Shown in pieces: positions 8,551 to 15,396 of a stretch of 34,121 nucleotides of DNA (position 1 is its first letter; every line of letters starts with the position of its first letter). A model generated the notes under the pieces. It was not told where the DNA came from. It worked only from the letters and a program-made list of their open reading frames with translations, and ran no database searches. The DNA comes from a virus. The position numbers were made by a program, and so were the translations under genes. The stretch lies in IMG/VR virus record IMGVR_UViG_3300025508_000075, positions 1-34,121 of that record. The stretch is one strand, 5' to 3'.

Positions 8551-8847
8551 TTAAAATTTTGTATTATCTTGTTGTTTTCTAAAATCTTCTAATTGTTTTG
8601 AAGCAAGTTTCCCTGTTTCAATAACAGTCTGAAGATGTTGTTCTACTTTTCCAACAACATTATAAGCAATCCAAAGTTTTTCTCTGGTATCACTTTCTTT
8701 AGCACCAGTTTTCTCAAGTAGTGCTTCAGAGTAAAGTTTTTTTAGAGAATCAACAGCCTCTATAAAAATTTTACTCTCCAGTATTTGTTTGGCTTGGTTG
8801 GATCGGCTGATCTCCTCCGATCTCCTTGCCTGGTCTTTGATTTTCAT
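8551..8847 (-). CDS. Uncharacterised helical protein overlapping portal 3' end (98 aa)
   Basis: MKIKDQARRSEEISRSNQAK, then a helical body containing LWIAYNVVGKVEQHLQTVIE. The first 77 bases lie inside the portal gene in another frame. The ATG at 8847 has a good Shine-Dalgarno (AAGGA, then ACTAG), so the overlap seems genuine. Proteins of this size with the pattern 'KLWIAYNVVGKVEQHL ... GKLASKQLED' occur beside portal genes in other podoviruses, in my recollection; the role is unknown, perhaps portal or scaffold assembly. Confidence 0.75.
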   Translation of the reverse strand: MKIKDQARRSEEISRSNQAKQILESKIFIEAVDSLKKLYSEALLEKTGAKESDTREKLWIAYNVVGKVEQHLQTVIETGKLASKQLEDFRKQQDNTKF

Positions 8848-11002
8848 CTAGTCCTTGTACTTGTTTGCTGAACATATTAGCAGATTGTTGTGCTTTTTCA
8901 AGAATCTTGGATTGATTAGCCATCATAATCTTATCTAGGTCTGCATCAGCTTTTATTTTAGTAGTATCTAGTTGTGTATTATATTTTAAAGCTATTTCTT
9001 TTATCTTTGCTTCAAAATCTAAAGCCATTTCTTCTGATTTTTGTTGTAGCTCTTTGTATTTTAATTCAACATCAGCAATTTTTCTCTTATTCTCTGCATC
9101 AATTCTAGTAAATTCTATTTTTTCAATAGGAGTTAGAGGTGGTGGTTGAGGAGGTGGCATCATTTGTTTGCCTATATCAGGATCAACAAAGTAGCTTTCT
9201 ACATTTTTAAGTCCTGCATTCTCAATTACTTTAGTTAAAGTATTATAAATATTTTTTAATGTAACCATAGGCATTTCTTTTCCACCTTGTAATTGAAATG
9301 CTTGTATCTGTCTTTCTAAAATACTATTTAATGTAACTGTTTGTTGTTCTTTAGAACCTGTTCCAAGTCCTACAACGATTGATATATTAAATCTATCTTT
9401 CCATTCTGTAGGTTTTACAGGAACATACATATTATTAATCATTACAACTCTTTGTTTGTCTTGATACTTAACCATAAGTTCAAATATTTTTTTAAATAAA
9501 TCTTTAACACCTGTTTCAGCAAATATTCTTGCAATCAATTCTGATCGCATTTGTGTTTGTGTCATCAAAGCATTTACACCAGTTGCAGTTTTAGAATTTA
9601 ATGTATCTGCATCTAGTCCTTGTGCTGATTTTGTAATACCTGTTCTTGCTTCTCTTACAGTATCTAAATAAGATAATAATGGAAATGCTTGATTAGATAT
9701 TGGTTGAGCTTGTAAAGGTTGCATCACTTGATTCGGTGGTTGTTTAGTTCTAACTACACCACCAGGTCTAGTTGTTAATAGATCATCCATGTTCACCATG
9801 CCATCCATAACTGCAACTCTATTATTATTTGTTAGATACATATTATCTAATAGCTGTCGCATTACAGTTGATTTCATTAATTGAATATCTTCAACTAATT
9901 CAGAAACTGATCTACCATAAAATCTATGTGGCATTGGTATAGGTGTGATTGTTACAAATGGAATATTATCACATGGCATATTTTCTAACACCATAGAACC
10001 ATCATCTCCTGCTGAAATTATTTTTCGCAGTTCTGCAATACCATCTTCATCCTCATCATATCTGACATAAGATTCATAAATTAAAACTTTTGTGTTTTGA
10101 CCTTGAGTATAATTATCTACAGGATATTCATCTACATTTCTTTGCCTGACCATATCTTCGCTATTATAAATATCATCACTTGATGCAGGGATTTTATTTA
10201 CTTCATCTTCTGGATAACCCATAGCCACCAAGTCTGATCTTGACATTAAAACTTTATGAGAAACGAAATCTGCTTCTTGAATTGTTTTAGCATTACGATC
10301 AATTAAAAATTCTTCAGGGGGTACAGATTCAATTTTTATTTTACCAGTTTTTTTAATTCTTTTAATTTTACAATTATATAAAACAAAGTCAGGAGTTTTT
10401 ATTTCTGAAAGCTCTGTCATACCTTGAGCTTCATATTGTTCTATTACTTTTTCAAATTCTGCTTTAGCATCTTCATCTTCAAATTCTTCTTCTTCAATAA
10501 TTTCTATTTCATCTTTAGTATCAGATAATGCTTCCTTATCTTCCATTGATAAGTTCTCATAAGTTTCAAACTCAACAGTTTCAGATTCATCCCAATAAAT
10601 TTTTAAGAAACCATTTTTTTCAATCAATGCGTCTTTGAAAAAATTATATAATAATTGAAAGCCATCATTGTCTTTGTAAAATACATGATTTAAATATGCA
10701 GTTGCTTGTTCAGCTAAAGGTACATCTTCAGCAGTTACAGGTTCACATTTAACAACTTTATCGGATGCTGTAAATACTCTTAATAAATTTGGTAAGATAC
10801 TTTCAATCGTATCAGATACATCAGTTGATACTACTTGTGAACGACCATCTATTTCTGTTCCAAGTTTATCTCCTAAATAATATTCTATAGATTTTTTTCT
10901 ACCTTCAGAAAGATTACCACCTAAATATCCTAAAGCATTTTCTATGTGATTACCAAGAAGGCTTTTTAATTTTAAATCAAATTCTATTTTTTTATCTGCC
11001 AT
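8771..11002 (-). CDS. Portal protein (P22-like)
   Basis: 743 aa, in the range of P22/SU10-type portals. The N-terminal region (GRKKSIEYYLGDKLGTEIDG; VSTDVSDTIESILPNLLRVF) is typical of this portal class; an acidic insertion of mostly Glu/Asp lies near residues 150-185. The central MPHRFYGRSVSELVEDIQLM and the MRQLLDNMYLTNN wing/stem motif follow. The C-terminus is a long helical barrel with coiled-coil repeats and a Pro/Gln-rich tail. It forms the dodecameric DNA channel at one capsid vertex and binds TerL. The terminase stop (TAG) is one base from this ATG. Confidence 0.93.
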   Translation of the reverse strand: MADKKIEFDLKLKSLLGNHIENALGYLGGNLSEGRKKSIEYYLGDKLGTEIDGRSQVVSTDVSDTIESILPNLLRVFTASDKVVKCEPVTAEDVPLAEQATAYLNHVFYKDNDGFQLLYNFFKDALIEKNGFLKIYWDESETVEFETYENLSMEDKEALSDTKDEIEIIEEEEFEDEDAKAEFEKVIEQYEAQGMTELSEIKTPDFVLYNCKIKRIKKTGKIKIESVPPEEFLIDRNAKTIQEADFVSHKVLMSRSDLVAMGYPEDEVNKIPASSDDIYNSEDMVRQRNVDEYPVDNYTQGQNTKVLIYESYVRYDEDEDGIAELRKIISAGDDGSMVLENMPCDNIPFVTITPIPMPHRFYGRSVSELVEDIQLMKSTVMRQLLDNMYLTNNNRVAVMDGMVNMDDLLTTRPGGVVRTKQPPNQVMQPLQAQPISNQAFPLLSYLDTVREARTGITKSAQGLDADTLNSKTATGVNALMTQTQMRSELIARIFAETGVKDLFKKIFELMVKYQDKQRVVMINNMYVPVKPTEWKDRFNISIVVGLGTGSKEQQTVTLNSILERQIQAFQLQGGKEMPMVTLKNIYNTLTKVIENAGLKNVESYFVDPDIGKQMMPPPQPPPLTPIEKIEFTRIDAENKRKIADVELKYKELQQKSEEMALDFEAKIKEIALKYNTQLDTTKIKADADLDKIMMANQSKILEKAQQSANMFSKQVQGLDENQRPGKEIGGDQPIQPSQTNTGE

Positions 11003-11003
11003 A

Positions 11004-12272
11004 CTAAACTATGTAACTTGTGTTAATATCAATTTGCTCTTTCCAGTTAGTCATTTTGCCACCAACAAAAGTACAACCATATCTAAAAGCATCTGCTGGA
11101 TGACTGGCAAAGTTATGAATGGGTCTGTTTTTAAAACATTGGTTTTTATCATCCCACTTTTTTTGGTAAGCCTTCAAAGCCTCTACTCCTTGATATGTTT
11201 TATTTTTATCAAAATAACATTTAGGTAAGTCTTTTCTAACAGCTTCAATCCCATCTTCAATAGAAAGTTTTGGAGCTATATCAAAAGATATACCTAATTC
11301 AAGAGCTGATTCTAATCTTGATTTTCCGAAAGCTCCTAATTCCCTAACTTTTATATCATGTGGAGCTATATGTCTATCATATTTATAAGGTTTGGAGTCT
11401 AGCAGGTCAGCATAGAAATCTAATCCTTCTCCAGATGATTCTTCATAATCAATAACTCTAATTTCATCTTTATGCCTTTGGACAAACCAAATAGCTGTAG
11501 AGTCTTTTAATCCTAAATCCCACCATGTTTCCACATCTAAATTTTCATCATAAGGTACATCAGTAATTTTATTTGTCTTTTCTAATTCCTCAATGATTGC
11601 TCCATAGTATGATCCAGTAATTGCAGCTTGAAATGAACACTCAAATTCCTGGTCGTATAAATCTTCTGACATCATTTGTTTAGCAGAGTCTAATTCATCT
11701 TGATCTAGTATGTTAGTTTCACTTGCCTTAAACACCCCAGTCCACCAATCCTTCTGCTCTTGTGCATCTTTGTGTAATTTGTAAAAATAATTTTGTCCTT
11801 TGGGTGTGCCAATAAAAATACACCATCCCTTTCGGTCTGCCAATGCAGGTCTGATAATCTCTGGAAATATTGTTGGAGATATGCTTTGGGTTTCATCCAT
11901 GACACAACCATCTAAAAATATACCTCTCAATGCCTGATCGTTTTCTGCACCTAAAATTGTAATCCTTGCACCATTAGGAAAATCGCATCTTAATTCTGAT
12001 TCATTGAATTTAACAAATGGTATGTTCTTGCCGAAATTTTTTATGTAATCCCAAGCAGTAGATTTACCTTGTTTGAATGTTGGAGAAATAAAGGCATATC
12101 TTGGATTGGGTTTAGGGTTGGTCAAAGCATCTCTAATCATGTGATTAATACACATTACAGTCTTGCCAGACCTCCTATGTGCAACAACTACATTGAATCG
12201 GTGCTTAAGCATCTCATTGTGCAAAAATTTTTGTAGTTTTCTAGGTGTATATGGAATTGTGATTTCTGCCAT
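11004..12272 (-). CDS. terL: Terminase large subunit
   Basis: 422 aa, packaging motor ATPase plus nuclease. Walker A HRRSGKT at residues 32-38; Walker B hydrophobic strand ending in D126-E127 (VMDETQ); coupling motif FIGTP at 153-157. The nuclease domain has the WWDLGLKDSTA strand (first catalytic Asp, near residue 238) and a C-terminal HPADAFRYG motif with Asp394. All key elements are present, so it should be active. It translocates DNA through the portal and cuts the concatemer. An antisense-frame ORF at 11034 and another at 11705 are shadows. Confidence 0.97.
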   Translation of the reverse strand: MAEITIPYTPRKLQKFLHNEMLKHRFNVVVAHRRSGKTVMCINHMIRDALTNPKPNPRYAFISPTFKQGKSTAWDYIKNFGKNIPFVKFNESELRCDFPNGARITILGAENDQALRGIFLDGCVMDETQSISPTIFPEIIRPALADRKGWCIFIGTPKGQNYFYKLHKDAQEQKDWWTGVFKASETNILDQDELDSAKQMMSEDLYDQEFECSFQAAITGSYYGAIIEELEKTNKITDVPYDENLDVETWWDLGLKDSTAIWFVQRHKDEIRVIDYEESSGEGLDFYADLLDSKPYKYDRHIAPHDIKVRELGAFGKSRLESALELGISFDIAPKLSIEDGIEAVRKDLPKCYFDKNKTYQGVEALKAYQKKWDDKNQCFKNRPIHNFASHPADAFRYGCTFVGGKMTNWKEQIDINTSYIV

Positions 12273-12290
12273 TTTTAAATAAAACCCCCC

Positions 12291-12473
12291 TTAATGAATA
12301 GTTCTATTCAAAGTATATTGCAATGGGTTTATTCCTAGTTCTTCAATCATGTAATCGCTAAAGTCATGTGCTTCGTTTAAATCGTTAAAGCCATCAAAAT
12401 GTATTATGACAGAATTAGTTGATTCTGAAATAACAACTAACGCATTAATCTTTGGTTTATCTGTTTTGAACAT
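12291..12473 (-). CDS. Small uncharacterised protein before TerL (60 aa)
   Basis: MFKTDKPKINALVVISESTN, then VIIHFDGFNDLNEAHDFSDY and a C-terminal LGINPLQYTL. An alpha/beta pattern (strand, strand, acidic helix) is visible. Shine-Dalgarno AGGAG lies 8 bases before the ATG. It is the first gene after the long non-coding gap and precedes TerL by 18 bases. Position suggests a packaging or late-expression accessory, but no family is recognised. Confidence 0.7.
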   Translation of the reverse strand: MFKTDKPKINALVVISESTNSVIIHFDGFNDLNEAHDFSDYMIEELGINPLQYTLNRTIH

Positions 12474-12784
12474 TATCGGCTCTCCTTGTTTAGATATATA
12501 TACCTCCTAACGTAATATACGCAACGCAAAATGTCCTAGAAGGGAACACCCTTTTCAAAACCCCCCATAAAAACTATGCTCTTTCTAGTTTGCAGTGATA
12601 ACGATCTAGTATCAGAAGCGACTTACAAGCGAATAAATTAAATTATATTAACGCAACAAGTGAAAACAGGCACAACTTACAAAAAAAATTGCTTATATAA
12701 TGTGAAGGCAACTTTTTGTGTAAAAGTTCAGAGATAGTAGGTCTATCAAGGATATTAATATTGATTTTATTGAATTAATTTAAA
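12474..12784. other. 311-base non-coding gap between TerS and TerL module
   Basis: No credible reading frame on either strand. It contains a short hairpin (AAGGG-AACA-CCCTT followed by TT, 12539-12553), a C6 run near 12563, a repeated ACGCAAC word (near 12525 and 12651), and a TATAAT on the plus strand at 12696-12701. It is the longest gene-free stretch and lies where a packaging (pac) site, late promoter or origin is often found. Confidence 0.7.
12696..12724 (-). promoter_or_regulatory. Weak candidate late promoter
   Basis: On the minus strand a TTTACA (12724-12719) stands 17 to 19 bases before AT-rich hexamers (TTATAT/TATATA around 12702-12694). It would drive the 60-aa gene, TerL and the structural genes. 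Match to the -10 consensus is poor, so this is tentative. Confidence 0.25.
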
Positions 12785-13189
12785 TTAATCTTTAGACCAT
12801 TTAACAATTAATGGCTTATTATCAGCATTTGAAAGTTGTAGTTTCTGTGCATTGTCGTTGTATTTTGGCAACAATTTAGATGCTTTCCATTTAGTTAGTG
12901 CTACTGCTTCCTTAATTAAATGGCTTGTTGCAAGATCACCTTTTCCATTTGCTTTGAAATCTTCTATCGCTTCTCTTAATTGTGTTGCAGTTTCTGATAA
13001 TAAATAATCTACACCATCTTGTTTGGCTAATTCGTATTGTTCTCTAACTTTGGGTTTTTTGTGCATTAGCTTTCTAAATCCTTCCCATGATAGATTTAAG
13101 TCTTTTAATATGTTTTTAATTCCATTACCCAAAGCTAATTGGCAGTAAATTTGATCTAAAATTTCATTTGTAAATTTAATATTATTCAT
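12785..13189 (-). CDS. terS: Putative terminase small subunit
   Basis: 134 aa. An N-terminal helix-turn-helix type region (FTNEILDQIYCQLALGNGIK; LNLSWEGFRKLMHKKPKVRE) is followed by a long helix (YELAKQDGVDYLLSETATQL) and a basic segment ending KASKLLPKYN. This N-terminal DNA-binding plus oligomerisation-helix layout, and the 'KKPKVREQYELAKQDG' pattern, are typical of small terminases that recognise the phage DNA for packaging. No good Shine-Dalgarno precedes the ATG. Separated from TerL by a non-coding gap and a 60-aa gene. The start is divergent from the early operon. Confidence 0.8.
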   Translation of the reverse strand: MNNIKFTNEILDQIYCQLALGNGIKNILKDLNLSWEGFRKLMHKKPKVREQYELAKQDGVDYLLSETATQLREAIEDFKANGKGDLATSHLIKEAVALTKWKASKLLPKYNDNAQKLQLSNADNKPLIVKWSKD

Positions 13190-13201
13190 GTTATTTATCT
13201 A

Positions 13202-13241
13202 TTGACAAGCTATTGACAATAATATATTAAGTTGTTATGTT
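13202..13241 (+). promoter_or_regulatory. Two overlapping sigma70-type early promoters
   Basis: TTGACA at 13202-13207 with TATTAA at 13225-13230 (17-base spacer), and a second TTGACA at 13213-13218 with TATGTT at 13236-13241 (17-base spacer, preceded by TG one base upstream as in extended -10 sites). They sit before the first early gene. Both -35 boxes are inside copies of the word CTATTGACAA. Confidence 0.65.
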
Positions 13242-13281
13242 TAATTTATACATAATAAAACAACAAAAAGAAAGGTAAATT

Positions 13282-13572
13282 ATGAAAGATACAATTACAC
13301 AAAGTCAATTTGTAGATGAAATGTCAAAAAAGAATCATGGTTTCAGCTATGAAGGTGCAAAGGCTCTATTTGAACATTTAAGCCATTATGAAGATGATTG
13401 CGATCATGAGCTTGAATTTGATCCTATTGCTTTTAGATGTGAATATTCAGAATATGATAATTTAGAAGAAGTTAAAAATGATTACGATTTTGAAGATTTA
13501 GAAGATTTAGAAAGAAATACAGTAGTAATAAAAGTACCTGACAGTAATAAATTAATAATACAGGCTTATTAA
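13282..13572 (+). CDS. Acidic first early protein (96 aa)
   Basis: MKDTITQSQFVDEMSKKNHG, then FSYEGAKALFEHLSHYEDDC and a stretch of mainly Asp/Glu (YDFEDLEDLE), ending KLIIQAY. I count 25 acidic and 9 basic residues, net about -16. Shine-Dalgarno AAAGG lies 7 bases before the ATG. It is the first gene behind the strongest-looking promoters. Proteins with the FSYEGAKALF and FDPIAFRCEYSEYD patterns recur in phages and plasmids as an uncharacterised family. An antirestriction or DNA-mimic role is inference from charge and position only. Confidence 0.85.
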   Translation: MKDTITQSQFVDEMSKKNHGFSYEGAKALFEHLSHYEDDCDHELEFDPIAFRCEYSEYDNLEEVKNDYDFEDLEDLERNTVVIKVPDSNKLIIQAY

Positions 13573-13574
13573 TG

Positions 13575-13610
13575 CTATTGACAAACAATAAATATAATGC
13601 TATTGACAAT
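13575..13610 (+). repeat. Two further GCTATTGACAA copies
   Basis: The word GCTATTGACAA occurs at 13574-13584 and 13599-13609, 25 bases apart, between the acidic early gene and the next microgene. Neither TTGACA has a good -10 at 16-18 bases, although TATAAT lies at 13593-13598. They may be regulator-binding sites rather than promoters. Confidence 0.5.
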
Positions 13611-13627
13611 TAAAAGAAAGGATAACA

Positions 13628-13798
13628 ATGACTAAATATAAAATAGTTGACTGGATGAACAACAGAATATTCCCTGACAAGATATTCAATACCTTTGAAG
13701 ATGGATGGGAATATATTTACAATAAATTTAATAATGAAGAAGATCATCAAGAATATTATGTTGTTGATTTTAATCAAAAAGAAAGGGGTCAAATATGA
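13628..13798 (+). CDS. Early microprotein (56 aa)
   Basis: MTKYKIVDWMNNRIFPDKIF, then TFEDGWEYIYNKFNNEEDHQ and QEYYVVDFNQK near the end. Good Shine-Dalgarno (GAAAGG, 6 bases before the ATG). Its TGA overlaps the next ATG (ATGA), the first link in a chain of coupled microgenes. Mixed acidic and aromatic composition; no family recognised. Confidence 0.7.
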   Translation: MTKYKIVDWMNNRIFPDKIFNTFEDGWEYIYNKFNNEEDHQEYYVVDFNQKERGQI

Positions 13799-13902
13799 AC
13801 GACTTAAAATGGATGCTTATTTTTGGCTTAACCTTTGTGATAGGTTTTACAAGTTTGGGGATGTATATTTTACATCTTTGGGCGATTGGGGGTTTGCAAT
13901 GA
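13795..13902 (+). CDS. Single-span membrane microprotein (35 aa)
   Basis: MNDLKWMLIFGLTFVIGFTS and on to HLWAIGGLQ: one hydrophobic span over most of the length with Asp/Lys before it. Shine-Dalgarno AAAGGGG lies just upstream; start and stop both overlap neighbours (ATGA). Probably inserted in the host inner membrane early in infection. Function unknown. Confidence 0.65.
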   Translation: MNDLKWMLIFGLTFVIGFTSLGMYILHLWAIGGLQ

Positions 13903-14051
13903 TTAGAGCAATATATTTTTCTCTTTGCTATTGTATGGCTATGTTTGGGTTATTGGTTATTACTCAAATTGATTTTAAATGGGGGTTCTTTATGTTCCTC
14001 TTATTTCTTGTAAAATTTTTATTAATGATACCAAAATATCAGGGGGAATAA
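13899..14051 (+). CDS. Two-span membrane microprotein (50 aa)
   Basis: Two hydrophobic segments (AIYFSLCYCMAMFGLLVI and WGFFMFLLFLVKFLLMI) joined by TQIDFK, with a short polar tail PKYQGE. The frame is open upstream but the ATG at 13899 overlaps the preceding stop (ATGA), so it is preferred. Ends TAATG with the next gene. Hairpin-type inner membrane protein; possibly a superinfection or host-membrane effector (inference). Confidence 0.65.
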   Translation: MIRAIYFSLCYCMAMFGLLVITQIDFKWGFFMFLLFLVKFLLMIPKYQGE

Positions 14052-14254
14052 TGAAACCATTTATTAAAATTAGAAAAGTTATTGATTATAATAAATACTG
14101 TTTAATTAAATTTAAAGATTATTATTTTCATACATTTAATAAAAAATATGGTTATGTTTTATATGGTTATAATTCTTTAAATACAAAAAATGATTTTGCT
14201 TTTTGGTTTAAAACTAAAAAAGAAGCTATTAATAAATTAAAAGAGGGGGAATAA
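14051..14254 (+). CDS. Aromatic-rich early protein (67 aa)
   Basis: MKPFIKIRKVIDYNKYCLIK, then FHTFNKKYGYVLYGYNSLNT and FAFWFKTKKEAINKLKEGE. Rich in Tyr, Phe and Lys; probably a small beta sheet with a C-terminal helix. Preceded by GGGGG-AAT as Shine-Dalgarno and coupled by TAATG on both sides. No recognised family. Confidence 0.7.
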   Translation: MKPFIKIRKVIDYNKYCLIKFKDYYFHTFNKKYGYVLYGYNSLNTKNDFAFWFKTKKEAINKLKEGE

Positions 14255-14424
14255 TGAAAACATACGAAATAACAATATCTTTAAGAACATATCAAAAAGC
14301 ATATTTTAAAGCTAATAATAAAAAAGAAGCATTAAAAAAAGCTGATGATTGTATAGATTGGCAAGAGATTGGGGATAGTAATCAAGTACATACTGAAAAT
14401 ATAAAATTAATAAATGAGGAATAA
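14254..14424 (+). CDS. Early microprotein (56 aa)
   Basis: MKTYEITISLRTYQKAYFKA, then NNKKEALKKADDCIDWQEIG. The strand-strand-helix pattern with a trailing acidic segment resembles small DpnD/PcfM-like phage folds, but no match can be claimed. Coupled to the upstream gene by TAATG, with GAGGGGGA as Shine-Dalgarno; the next ATG follows its TAA immediately. Confidence 0.7.
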   Translation: MKTYEITISLRTYQKAYFKANNKKEALKKADDCIDWQEIGDSNQVHTENIKLINEE

Positions 14425-14595
14425 ATGACAGATAGAACAAGACATGAAATAGATTTGATTGATAGTGCTAACAAGCACATGACATATGAAAAAAAGAAAA
14501 AAGCATTAGAGCAACTTCAGGATTTATTAAAAAACTATAGCTCTGACACCTTAATTGATATGATTATGAAAGAAAGTCAGAACAATAAAAAATGA
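14425..14595 (+). CDS. Early helical microprotein (56 aa)
   Basis: MTDRTRHEIDLIDSANKHMT, then YEKKKKALEQLQDLLKNYSS and DMIMKESQNNKK. All helical, with a mid-section likely to form an amphipathic or coiled helix. Shine-Dalgarno GAGGAA overlaps the previous stop; ATGA overlap with the following tiny frame. Unknown function. Confidence 0.7.
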   Translation: MTDRTRHEIDLIDSANKHMTYEKKKKALEQLQDLLKNYSSDTLIDMIMKESQNNKK

Positions 14596-14651
14596 TTGAA
14601 GTATTAATAATCGCTGATCTATTATTTTTAAGCTACTATTTATTACAATGA
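14592..14651 (+). CDS. Possible 19-aa hydrophobic peptide
   Basis: Reads MIEVLIIADLLFLSYYLLQ, almost entirely hydrophobic. It begins and ends with ATGA overlaps to its neighbours, which is why it is listed despite its size. It might be a real membrane micropeptide or merely keep ribosomes coupled to the next gene. Confidence 0.4.
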   Translation: MIEVLIIADLLFLSYYLLQ

Positions 14652-14752
14652 TTATATTTAATAAAGCAATACACAGAAAGAAAGTAAGGCTATTTATGGT
14701 ATTATTTACAATACTATTGACAAGTCTTGCAACATTAATAATATTAGTATAA
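14648..14752 (+). CDS. Single-span membrane microprotein (34 aa)
   Basis: Basic N-terminus (MIIFNKAIHRKKVRLFM) followed by one span VLFTILLTSLATLIILV reaching the stop. Start overlaps the preceding stop (ATGA) and its stop makes TAATG with a 26-codon frame at 14752-14832 that I consider less likely to be real than the larger gene starting at 14762. Confidence 0.55.
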   Translation: MIIFNKAIHRKKVRLFMVLFTILLTSLATLIILV

Positions 14753-14761
14753 TGAAAGTTA

Positions 14762-14983
14762 ATGAAAGAAAGGATCAAAGGTTATTTAGAATACAAATTA
14801 GACCTAGAATTATGTGGGGTAAATACCTTTGAGAAAGACCATGAAATCAGAAAGAGATATGAAAAGTATTTGCAAGATCAACAACAAGCTAACAACGATA
14901 TTCCAACAAGCGATACAAACGAAGCAGCAAAGACAATTGATAGCACAGACTTATTGGAATATAAAAAAGGGAAGAAGGTCTAA
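14762..14983 (+). CDS. Charged early protein (73 aa)
   Basis: MKERIKGYLEYKLDLELCGV, then FEKDHEIRKRYEKYLQDQQQ and a polar tail with DTNEAAKTIDSTDLLEY ending KKGKKV. Two helices and a disordered tail. Only a weak Shine-Dalgarno precedes the ATG (GAAAG), so coupling to the upstream genes is likely. Followed directly, in the same frame, by the lipoprotein start TTG after the stop. Unknown role. Confidence 0.7.
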   Translation: MKERIKGYLEYKLDLELCGVNTFEKDHEIRKRYEKYLQDQQQANNDIPTSDTNEAAKTIDSTDLLEYKKGKKV

Positions 14984-15094
14984 TTGATTAAGTATATAAT
15001 TATTTTAATCTTGCTGACTGGGTGTTCAGCAAAGGAACTTGACCTTAATCCTACAACAACAATACTAAAGCAACTAATGAAAGGGAAACAATGA
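14984..15094 (+). CDS. Small lipoprotein (36 aa), TTG start
   Basis: M(TTG)-IKYIIILILLTGCSAKELD and on to KQLMKGKQ. A Lys-containing start, a hydrophobic run and a lipobox LLTG|C with Cys14 as the lipidated residue, leaving a mature peptide of 23 residues. Shine-Dalgarno AAGAAGG lies 6 bases before the TTG. The next ATG overlaps its TGA (ATGA). It could be an outer-membrane or periplasm-facing lipoprotein such as a superinfection exclusion factor or an Rz1-like o-spanin; the early position favours the first. All functional statements are inference. Confidence 0.65.
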   Translation: MIKYIIILILLTGCSAKELDLNPTTTILKQLMKGKQ

Positions 15095-15324
15095 AAGAAA
15101 TGATACAAATAGAAAAGTATGTAGCAAATATTCATAAAAAATTTATGGAAGTAAAAACCACAAGTAAAGATCACATGACTAGAGATTTGTGGTTCACAAT
15201 GAATATATTAACTATGGCTTTTAATAATTTAGAAAGATGGTCGCAAACAACAACAACACCAAATAAAGCATTTAAGGATTTGATAAAAGCACAATTAAAA
15301 AAATATAAAATAAAGTTAAATTAA
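15091..15324 (+). CDS. Early helical protein (77 aa)
   Basis: MKEMIQIEKYVANIHKKFME, then DHMTRDLWFTMNILTMAFNN and a basic C-terminus (LIKAQLKKYKIKLN). All-helical; Trp-containing central helix. Shine-Dalgarno AAAGGG lies within the end of the lipoprotein gene. Last gene of the first early block, ending just before a strong hairpin. Not recognised. Confidence 0.75.
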   Translation: MKEMIQIEKYVANIHKKFMEVKTTSKDHMTRDLWFTMNILTMAFNNLERWSQTTTTPNKAFKDLIKAQLKKYKIKLN

Positions 15325-15328
15325 AGGA

Positions 15329-15375
15329 GGATAGGGGATCATAGAAAGAAAGGTATGAAAGTGATCCCCTTATCC
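15329..15375. terminator. Convergent hairpin terminator
   Basis: GGATA-GGGGATCA (15329-15341) pairs with TGATCCCC-TTATCC (15362-15375): 13 pairs with one bulged base, loop of about 20. It separates the plus-strand early genes (end 15324) from a minus-strand gene ending at 15397. No clear U-run on either side, so termination may be partial or may depend on another factor; the position is typical of a bidirectional terminator. Confidence 0.65.
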
Positions 15376-15396
15376 AGTAATATCTAGATATAGTGT

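Noticed and set aside
12696-12701. Plus-strand TATAAT as early promoter
   Set aside because: No acceptable -35 at 16-18 bases, and it would read antisense into the small terminase gene.
14752-14832. 26-codon frame beginning with TAATG
   Set aside because: Overlaps almost entirely with the larger, better-composed 73-aa gene starting at 14762; mentioned there as an alternative.
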